From: Galeopsis tetrahit
Lineage: Eukaryota > Streptophyta > Magnoliopsida > Lamiales > Lamiaceae
NCBI GenBank assembly: GCA_963675135.1
Contig: OY776121.1
Location: 58,611,265 to 58,675,264 of the forward strand
Direction: 5' to 3'
DNA: 64,000 nucleotides
Within the stretch, counting starts at the first letter, position 1; every line of letters starts with the position of its first letter. The position numbers were made by a program, and so were the translations under genes. The notes under the pieces are model-generated. The model saw nothing but the letters and a program-made list of their open reading frames with translations, searched no databases and was not told where the DNA came from. Of the stretch, positions 55,682 through 64,000 are shown piece after piece.

Positions 55682-58600
55682 CCAGTGGCCTAACATACAC
55701 TTACGGGGCCTAAGACGCTCAGTATCTGATCATTGCCCTATCCTCTTGGGGATCAAGGTAACGGATTGGGGGCCAAAACCATTCAGAAGCCTCAACGCCT
55801 GGCTAACACACCCAGAACTCAACAGTTTTGTCAAGGAAAAGTGGGGAAGGCTACCAAATACAGGGCTGGGGTAGCTATGTTATCAAGGAAAAGCTGAAGA
55901 GACTCAAGGCAGATCTAAAAGAGTGGAACGCCAACACGTTTGGAATCATCGAGCACAATATTGAAACACAAAGAGCGGAAATCCAAAAGATAGACATACT
56001 AGACGAAGTCTTCGGGCTTGATGACACCGAGATCATTAATAGGAACAAGGCAGCCGCCCTATTGATCCGGGAGTTGAAGAAGAAAAGCATGATCGATTAC
56101 CAAAAATCAAGGTGTAGGTGGGTGAAGGAGGGAGACTGCAACACGCGTTTCTTCCATAACTACATCAACAAGAGAAGAAAAAGAAACGAAATCCTTGGTC
56201 TTATGGTAGGAGGCGAATGGAGTGAAGAAGTCACAACAGTGAAAAAAGGGGTTTTTGAGCATTTTCAGAACCACTTCAAGAAACAAGAGACCACTAGACC
56301 AATCCCTGCAGCATGATTCGCAAGAAAATAGATATCAACCACAGAAAACGACATGCTTATAGCCCCATTCTCAAAAGAGGAAATCCGAGAAGCCATAAGC
56401 GCCTGCGACAACACAAAAAGCCCGGGCCCGAACGGTTTCAACTTCGGGTTCCTTAAGGAATTTTGGCACCTTATAGAACCTGATTTCATCCGACTTATGG
56501 AGGAATTCCACACCCACGGAAGACTGGTGAAAGGCTTCAACCCAACATTCATTGTGTTCATCCCTAAAAAGGAGGTCAGTACGGATTTGAACGATTTCAG
56601 TTCAATCTCTCTTGTAGGGGGAATATACAAGATCATAGCAAAAATTCTGGCAAAGAGGCTCGGTAATGTTCTACCCTCCATCATTTCTGATGCACAATCT
56701 GCTTTTGTTGGGAAGCGGAACATACTGGACAGTGTGGTCGTGCTAAACGAAGCGATCAATGAAGCAAAAAGGGAGAAACTGGTACGAGCTTTTCTCAAAA
56801 TTGACTTCGCAAAGGCCTACGACTCGATCGACTGGGGCTACATGGATATCATGATGGAGAGATTCAATTTCAACCCCAAGTAGAGAAAGTGGGTAATGGA
56901 ATGTGTGACAACGGCTTCAACGTCGGTCTTGGTCAACGGAAGCCCATCTGGAGAATTCAAAATGGAAAGGGGGTTGCGGCAAGGGGATCCCCTATCCCCC
57001 TTCCTTTTTCTGATTGATGCATAAGGATTGAGTATCCTCATGGAGAAAGCAACCGAGGAGAACCTGTACAAACCGGCAGAAATTGGAAGGGAAAAAATAA
57101 AAGTCTCACATCTACAGTTTGCGGATGACACAATTCTCATGGGGGACGCAAGCAGGGAGAATGCCTGGGTTATGAGACGTGTGCTGAGGAACATGGAACT
57201 GATGTCCGGATTGAAAATTAATTTCAACAAATGCTCGATTACAGGTGTGAATGTGGAAGGTAATACTCTTAGTGAAATGGCGGAGATCCTTGGGTGCAAA
57301 ATCGAGTCCATCCCCTTCACATACCTGGGAATGAGAGTGGGATCAAACCACAGGAAAGCAATGGAGTGGGCTTCGATAGTGGATAAAATAAAAAATAGGT
57401 TAGCAAGATGGGACGATAAGAAGATCTCGATGGGGGGCAGGATCACGTTGCTGAACTCGGTTATCTCTTCTCTTCCGACATACTATCTGTCTTTCTACCG
57501 TATACCAAAGAAAACTTTAAGTGAGATTGTGAGCTTACAACGTAATTTCCTTTGGGGGAAGGGAGTAGTGGCAAGAGAGTGGCATGGATCGACTGAAAAA
57601 GAATATGCAACATGAAACATCTAGGCGGGCTAGGGATAAGATATATTGGTGTTTTTAACGAAACACTATTGGGGAAATGGGGTTGGAGATTTATTAATGA
57701 GAGAAACAGTCTGTGGGGGAGGGTTCTACGATCTAGATATGGGGAAGCTTGGGGAGACGGTTTCAGCCTCTTCCCAACAGGAAGGGTTGAGAGGGTTTCT
57801 TTATGGTGGAATGATGTTCTCAAGGTCATAGGCGAGAGTAATGGGGGCTGGTTCCATAGCAATCTGACTAAGATCCTAGGGGATGGGAAAAATTCTTTCT
57901 TCTGGGAGGAAAATTGGACAGGGGAGGGGACTCTTAAGGATAAATTTAAGAGACTATACCTGATAAGCGTAGACAAGGGGAAAACAGTGAGGGAAATGGG
58001 TGTTTGGGAGGGGAACACTTGGAAATGGACTTGGGGTTGGAGAAGGGCACTCTTTGACAGGGAATTAATATCTTTTAACGATCTCTTATCTGTGATGAAC
58101 AGGTTCCAACCAAAAGAAGGAATTGAAGACTCATGGAAATGGAATGCATCAAACACAGGAAAATTCTCCACAAAAGAGACGTACTTGACCTTATTCAACC
58201 AAAACCAAGGCAATCAACCGGAAGACAAACTGATCCAAGGGTTCAAAAGCATATGGATGAATTTTGCACCCTCAAAAGTCAAGGCTCATGCATGGAGGCT
58301 CTTATGGGGAAGGCTGCCCACACGATCCAATCTTAGAAGAAGAAACATCCTCAACCAAAATGATGATTTAAGGTGCGTACTATGTGGCGATAGTGAAGAA
58401 ACCGAGAAACACATTTTCTTGGAATGCCCCACAGCATACCAAGTATGGATGAAATGTTTACTTTGGCTCAAGATCCCGTCAGCACTTCCGTCAGACATCC
58501 TCAACAACTTCCTAGGTTTTGGGGGATTGATAAAGTGCAGAAATGGAGGGAAGATCGCCACTTGTATATGGCTATGTGTGGTCTGGCTAATATGGAAAGG

Positions 58601-58874
58601 GAGAAATGCAGTTCTCTTAAAAAATGAAGCATTCTCAGTCACAAAAGTCAAAGAGGAGCTAAGAGCAAGAATATGGAGCTGGTTCACGATCAAGTATCCA
58701 AATCGTCATAGTCCATCCTTTAGAACATGCGTGTTAGATCCACTTAAGTGCATGGTTTGAAACCTATGTAGATAAAGCGGCATTTTCTCTTATCTGATAT
58801 ACCTTGTACACTGATATTTTCGGGTGTCTCTTGTACCCAATATTAATAAAATACTTTTACCGATCAAAAAAAAA
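55682..58874 (+). mobile_element. L1-type LINE, 5'-truncated and inactive
   Basis: Bounded by a 14-bp target duplication AAGTGTTCATGAAA (55668-55681 and 58875-58888, the latter just after the A-tail). The element starts within the endonuclease, where only the last motif (SDHCPI, about 55725) remains. The reverse transcriptase follows (KIDFAKAYDSIDW near 56798; GLRQGDPLSP near 56970; FADDTIL near 57119). The C-terminal zinc-binding region (zf-RVT: CVLCGDSEETEKHIFLECP) lies near 58376-58435. The 3' end has AATAAAATA and a poly-A (from 58866). The order EN-RT-zf-RVT is that of plant L1 LINEs. Confidence 0.9.
55725..58760 (+). pseudogene. LINE ORF2 remnant (RT and zf-RVT)
   Basis: Broken reading: frame change near 55860, stops at 56314 (TGA), 56881 (TAG) and 57022 (TAA), and another frame change near 57600. 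The last segment, 57612-58760, stays open to the natural end. No active polyprotein can be made from it. Confidence 0.85.
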
Positions 58875-59189
58875 AAGTGTTCATGAAATAAGTTTTGAAG
58901 ATAAGAGTAAATGCACAAGTGCATCAATATAACACCCAAAACTGATTAAGAAACATTTTTATGCTATTGATTTAACAAAGCTAAAAAAAATTAAGTGCCT
59001 AGTCATAAAAGTTGAAAGAATCTTGGTATGGGACCAAGAGTTGTGTACCAAAAAGTTGTTTGGGTGAAATGTTCTGAAGATAAATAGTACAGTATAAAAT
59101 GGGCACCCATCCATCTGGATCAATTCCCGTAAAGATCAAATAAATTGTCATTTAAATAAAAAGTGTTGGTATTAGGTCCGGTTGAATCG

Positions 59190-59499
59190 GGCGGGTTGAT
59201 TCACAATTATCGATCTATAATTTGTAGACCGTTTTTTACTCGATTAATAAACGAGTCAAAATTTAATGTGAATCTATTTAGTGACCATAAAAACAGTCTC
59301 TAAATTTAAGACCACTTTTTCGGTCTATAATTTAGAGATCGACAAAAAAAAATAAAAAATCAGTCTCTAATTTGAGGCCGCTTCATGAATGCGGTCTCTA
59401 AATATCAAGTACAATGTTTATAAAGACCGACATAAAACAGTCTCTAAGGTGTTTTGAGACTGTTTTTATGGTCTTTAATCAAGACGGTTTTTGTAGTAA
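59190..59499. mobile_element. Remnant of a CACTA-like element end
   Basis: The right end, read in reverse, begins TTACTACAAAAACCGTCTTG, a one-base variant of CACTACAAAA. It is preceded by many copies of the subterminal words 'agaccg', 'gtctctaa' and 'ggtctataatttagag' in both orientations. No left end or target duplication is identified. Confidence 0.55.
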
Positions 59500-59504
59500 T
59501 TTCA

Positions 59505-60085
59505 TGTCAGTTGTATGTACCAGCTGGTAGGGTCAGATAAGATGAGTAGAAGATTTTCAGTCATCTGAGATGAAGTCGCTTAGAGTCAGCTAAGTTGGTC
59601 AGACCGGAAGAGTTGGATCAACAGGGTCTGATGTCTATTAACGGAGTCCGTCTTTTGACAAGGATTAGAGGAGTTGTATCATATGAGGAGAGTCATCTGA
59701 TTTATGGACAAATCTTTTGAGGAGCCGTTGCAAGCAGTTTCAACTAGTAAGAGGAATAACTACCATTCGGTTGAGCTCTAACTTGGCACATGAGTTGTTA
59801 CAACGGTTGACTAACGATTCTAATTGCTTGACTGGTGTAATCACTATGATAGTATATATACACTTGTAGTTGTACATTGTAAGGTTTACATTCATTTTTT
59901 AGTTGCGTGAGATCACGAGTGATGTGAGGTGTATCATATTCTGAGTGATTGAGTGTGTAAAATTCTTGATCAATCAAAGTTGAGTCATCTAGTTCGATTG
60001 ATGTAGATCATTTTGATCGAACCACTTAAATTCTGGTGCTTTGTTTTGCTTATCAATTATTTTAAGAGCTACTTTTTAAGTTATT
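59505..60085. repeat. LTR-like dispersed repeat (copy 2)
   Basis: The left part matches 5386-5590. Further right are a TATATATACACTTG promoter-like box (about 59853) and a GTGAG/GAGTG-rich leader (59905-59970), the layout of a Copia LTR 3' half. No internal domain follows, so a solo or truncated LTR is the best explanation. Confidence 0.5.
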
Positions 60086-61819
60086 AAATTATCATCTGTT
60101 TCCGATTTTTATATGAGTTTGAGACTTCGTAACGAACGCGTAGATTTTTCGAAACATTTAGAATGGTACTTTCCAAAAACTAAGAATGGTGATTCGTTTA
60201 TCATACCCCATTATATATTTTTTCATTTTGAGGATTGTAATTTTTTTTTTATTTCACAAAAACATCACCACTTAATCATAACAATACTTAATAATGAAAA
60301 ATATAATACTGATCATTAACCATACAATTATATTATTATTAATTAGCCTAACGATCAATAATAATAATAATAAATTTAATATTTAATAATAATATTAACA
60401 CCCAATCAATAAGAACATAATATAAATATCATTGGTCAATAATAATAACAATTCTAAAATTCAACAATACGTTTAATATTTAATAATTTCAAAAAAAATT
60501 AATGTTAATAATTAAATAAATACTACTCCGTAGTAGTGTGTTACTGATAATAGTAATTTGACAATCAGCATTAATAAAAAAAAAAGTAACAATAATAAAA
60601 CACACGTTAATATCATTTACATTTAAATAATGAAAAATATTAATGACATCATAATAGAAATAGAAATACTAATAATATACACCATGAAAAAAAACTAATG
60701 AAACATTTTTTAATAATGATAATTCCACAACAACAATATTAGTTTAATTAGCTAATATTACATATAATAAAAATATAATAATAGTACTAATTAATTCTTT
60801 GACAATAATAATAATAATTCTGAAAATGAATAATAATAATAAATAATTTCAATAAACAATAATACGGAGTAATAAATAACAAATAATTCCAACGATCGAC
60901 AACAATAATAATAAGTTAACTTAAATTCACATAATACTTACATTTTATTATGGTATATACCAATCATAAAAAAAATATATATATGTTTTATTTCCTCATT
61001 TTCATTTTATTCATGAATTAATTTCATTGCATATGATCATGTTTTTGTTTTTGAATAAATATGATCACAAAATGTATATAAGTGTTGATTAGATTTATGG
61101 AGAATTAAAATATTGGAAGAACGTAGACTTTATTTGTTGGTCATTGTTTATAAGTTGTTCAATCTGATGGCCTAATAAGCATCTAGTTGCTTCTTTGTAA
61201 ATGAATTTATCTTTTACCAAAATAAACACAAATATTTATATATGAAATGAAATGAAATGAAATAATAGATTAGTCCAGCCGCCACGCTAGCCTCGTCTAT
61301 TATTGTTATTTCAAACCAACGTTTGTTCACTATAATACTCCATTCCATACAATAAATATATTGCATTTATTTATATGATTGAGTATAAATTATATACTAC
61401 ACCCATTGGGTTGATTTTATTTTATTGTTGTGTATAAATTAAATTAAGAAATATAATTTTTTTTACACATTTATCAATTTATTAATATTCTATTTCCTTT
61501 ATTTTTTATCTCTTTCTTTTTCCACTATTTTCCCTAGCTTTCTCCTCTCTTCTTTTTGATTATTTTCCCATTCCTCCTTCATTGCGACTCTTAAAAAAAA
61601 TCAATATTGAATATGTTGGAAAAACATTGGATCGATGCTTAATTCAAACGAAAAATTAGATTTATATCTTCTCACATGCTTAATAGTTAATAGTAATACA
61701 AACTTATTTCACAATTGTTAATTTATAAATTCTCATAAATATTCAATCTTAAATGTATCATGACAAAAAAAAAAAAAATGTCAACTTAACTCTTAAAAAA
61801 ATGAGAGGAGAAAAGAATA
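60086..61819. other. AT-rich gene desert with AAT microsatellites
   Basis: From about 60350 to 60930 there are dense imperfect AAT/TAA trinucleotide tracts. No coding signal; a short GAAAT tandem run lies at about 61240-61262. Confidence 0.6.
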
Positions 61820-62091
61820 CTCCCTCCGTCCTGGAAGTGTTTGCACCACAAAGTGGACACACTTATTAAGAAAAAGGTGTAATGAGTGGAGTGTTGAGAG
61901 GTAATTTTGTAAAGTTATATGAATAAAGTAAAGAGAGTGGTTGGAATATGTGTAAAAGTAATGGCATTTTGTGTAAATATGTGAATTTTGTGAGGGTGGG
62001 GATTATGGAGGAGTTTCCTTTTTAAGGTGTGCAAACAATTGTGGGACGGACAAATAAGGCAAGTGTACAAACAGTTGTGGAACGGAGGGAG
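61820..62091. mobile_element. Stowaway MITE with TA target duplication
   Basis: Ends CTCCCTCCGTCCTGGAAGTG and, in reverse, CTCCCTCCGTTCCACAACTG. TA flanks both sides (61818-61819, 62092-62093). The right terminus is doubled: a second near-copy of the end (GTGCAAACAATTGTGGGACGG) lies directly inside it, at about 62027-62050. Confidence 0.88.
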
Positions 62092-62236
62092 TATATAGGT
62101 ATATTTTCAATAAAAATAAAAAAAATTGAAAATTAAATAAGAGTACGCCGTTTAAGGAGATCGGTAGTAAAAATAGTTAAAACGAACAATATAAAAAATC
62201 TTGGGTCTGATCAGTTGGGGGAGGAATTAAAATTAA

Positions 62237-62934
62237 GGGGGTGTATTGGTGGTAGATTCTGTAGGATTTTTTTGGACTTTCAAAGTTTAGGGTATTCAAT
62301 TCAGATTTTCAAAAGTCTTTAAAAATTCTGAGGTATTCCATACTAATTTTAAAAAGTCTTTAAAAATCTTTAGGTATTCAGCAGTATATGAATTTTAATA
62401 CTCTATGAATTTTGTTGGTTTCTCTTCAAAAAATATAAATAAATTTCACTATCCAAAATCTCTTATAAAAACAAGAGATTTCAACGGATTCTTTCAGAGA
62501 ACTCTGAAGACAAAAGATCAGAAGTATGGATGTCAATATTGACCCGACCCGCGGGTACCCATCCCACCCCAAACTTTGGGTCAGGTCGGATCCTTTCCGT
62601 ATTGAGTATGGGTCGGGTCTGAGTCTTATGTCCGATCCGCAGGCATCCGACCCGACCCGAATTAATATATAAATTATATATATATATAATATTAATTTAA
62701 AAAAAACACTTCACATTAAAAAAAACCTCTTCCCATCAATATTGGAGTTTATGAAAATCTATATAAATCAATAAAAAAAAGTATATTCCACAATTTTGTC
62801 AAGTCTATGAAAATTCATATAAATCAATAAAAAAAAGTCAGTTAAACTATGCATATGGACTTTATGAATTTTATAAATCCACGTACTTTTTAAAGTTAAA
62901 AAAAATCCAATAGAATTCCAATTGAATACACGCC
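62237..62934. mobile_element. Harbinger-type MITE with nested fragment
   Basis: The left end GGGGGTGTATTGGTGG pairs imperfectly with the right end read in reverse, GGCGTGTATTCAATTGGAAT. TTAA lies on both sides (62233-62236 and 62935-62938), compatible with a TWA target. Internal 'gtattcaattcagattttcaaaagtctttaaaa' words resemble the right side inverted. A GC-rich insert with CCGACCCG / CGGGTCGG words (about 62527-62680) appears to be a second nested repeat. Confidence 0.6.
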
Positions 62935-62938
62935 TTAA

Positions 62939-64000
62939 GTGTTTTTTTTTTTTTTTTTTTTATGTACACATCTAACCACCAATTCAAACTCATTTTTTCA
63001 ACAATTATTTGAGGAGTACTAAAATATTTAGCCATGTCACAGTGGAGTGCTTTCAATTTGAACCTGTGAGGATGGGAACTAATCAATTCATTTATTTTAC
63101 TCACTTAATCTAATTTCATTATTCTTATTTTTTTAATTCTTCAATTTAATTTTGTTCGTTCTTCTTTTTTTAAATAATATTATTCATTTTACTTTATTTT
63201 CACATTTTAACTATTATTTATTTATTTATTTAAATTTTTATTTATTTTATTTATAAATAAATCTAACAATACTCTCAATATATCTATTCCTATATATAAA
63301 TTAATTAATATTTATGAGTATAATTTAAATGCAAGTTGATTATTTCTTTAGAGCATGCACTTGAATTATTGGAAAAACATGTTTGGAATAAATTATAAGC
63401 AAATTGACCTTCTCCTACTCTGTTACTGTATATTGAAATTCATTTTGACCTTTCAAAAATTAAAATAAAATAAGCAAATTGACATTAAATTAGTTTAAAA
63501 TGTCTCAACTTGAAGGAAGTACAAGACGCTGAAGCACGTATGTTCGAATTGTTAAGTCAATAAATGTTTCCCTCCTGAGAACCAAATGTACAATACCAAC
63601 ACAGCTTGGTCGCCTCCAATTTTCTTTTTTCTTTTTATTAAATTAGGATATTATCTCAATGAAATCATCCGTATAATTTTTTGTTTTCAATTCCATATTT
63701 TACTATTTAAATTATTGACATGTATAAAAAAAAAAAAAATCAATAATAACGACAAATGTTTGGAACAAATATTGAAACATAGAAAAATGACAAGAGTATA
63801 AGTATAAAATTAATGAATACGGTGTTAATTTTTTTTAATAGTTAGTATTTATGTTGGAAAAAGTGTGTACTTTTTTTGTAGTAGAAAGGGTAATTTAATC
63901 TTTTTTACATGGTAAAGTCTAAGTATGCACTCGTGCATGTTGTGTGCTCACCCTATTTCATGTGCACTTTTCAGTTTATTGACTTACATTTTTTGGTAAA
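62939..64000. other. AT-rich intergenic to window end
   Basis: No gene, RNA or clear transposon boundary is seen. It holds homopolymer T runs (62941-62960) and AT-rich low-complexity DNA. Confidence 0.5.

Noticed and set aside
60113..60319. 68-codon open frame
   Set aside because: AT-rich chance frame without any recognisable motif, followed by microsatellite DNA.
1..64000. CRISPR array, operons, integrons, phage or bacterial defence systems
   Set aside because: The DNA is plant nuclear: spliced genes, plant retrotransposons and TTTAGGG repeats. The repeats seen (24, 55 and 101 bp) lack unique spacers of constant length.

Overview
The window is nuclear DNA of a flowering plant, most likely a eudicot. 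It is AT-rich, and the genes are split by short GT-AG introns. The gene set is typical of land plants: a DYW-type pentatricopeptide protein, a B3-domain protein, a C3HC4 RING protein and a PIG-T homologue. Interstitial repeats match the plant telomere motif (TTTAGGG). The transposons are of plant type: Stowaway, Tourist/Harbinger, hAT, Mutator, CACTA, Copia, a Ty3/gypsy chromovirus and LINE. I cannot fix genus or family from sequence alone.

Layout, left to right. 1-1.8 kb: flanking repeats (a Tourist-like and a Stowaway-like MITE). 2.2-3.1 kb: intronless RING-finger gene (+). 3.1-9.1 kb: AT-rich intergenic DNA with an intact hAT MITE and an LTR fragment. 9.16-13.26 kb: four terminal-inverted-repeat elements in a row, three with perfect 9-bp target duplications (Mutator-like), each of those three with a GC-rich exon-like core. 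13.5-17.5 kb: five-exon PIG-T gene (+). 18.4-19.6 kb: three-exon unknown gene (-), divergent from a ten-coding-exon UBA/PUB protein gene (+, 20.4-23.8 kb). 25.07-25.79 kb: the 3' part of a UBX-domain gene (-) with a frameshift. 27.4-29.5 kb: a repeat holding a ~1.36 kb fold-back. 29.8-34.45 kb: a Copia element with identical LTRs. 35.3-35.9 kb: B3-domain gene (-). 37.0-39.3 kb: a non-autonomous CACTA element with satellite-like, telomere-like and tRNA-like content. 39.6-41.2 kb: a second copy of the 27.4 kb repeat. 41.4-43.8 kb: six-exon SAM-domain gene (+). 44.65-49.63 kb: a Ty3/gypsy chromovirus with 226-bp LTRs. 49.86 kb: tRNA-Lys(UUU). 50.1-52.15 kb: PPR-DYW gene (+). 52.5-54.6 kb: BAP31-like ER membrane protein gene (-). 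55.7-58.9 kb: a 5'-truncated L1-type LINE. 59-64 kb: AT-rich DNA with a CACTA remnant, an LTR-like repeat, a Stowaway and a Harbinger-type MITE.

The host genes are ordinary single-copy housekeeping or regulatory genes and form no operon or cluster. Two neighbours, the PUB protein and the UBX protein, belong to families whose domains bind the AAA ATPase CDC48/p97. PIG-T and the BAP31-like protein are both ER membrane components. The most unusual material is in the transposons: the Mutator-like cluster whose members each look like a TATA/leader/first-exon/splice-donor cassette, the CACTA element with telomere-like arrays and two tRNA-like promoter modules, and the long fold-back array. Exon coordinates were assigned by eye from reading frame and splice sites; exon phases add up in every multi-exon model given except the UBX gene.
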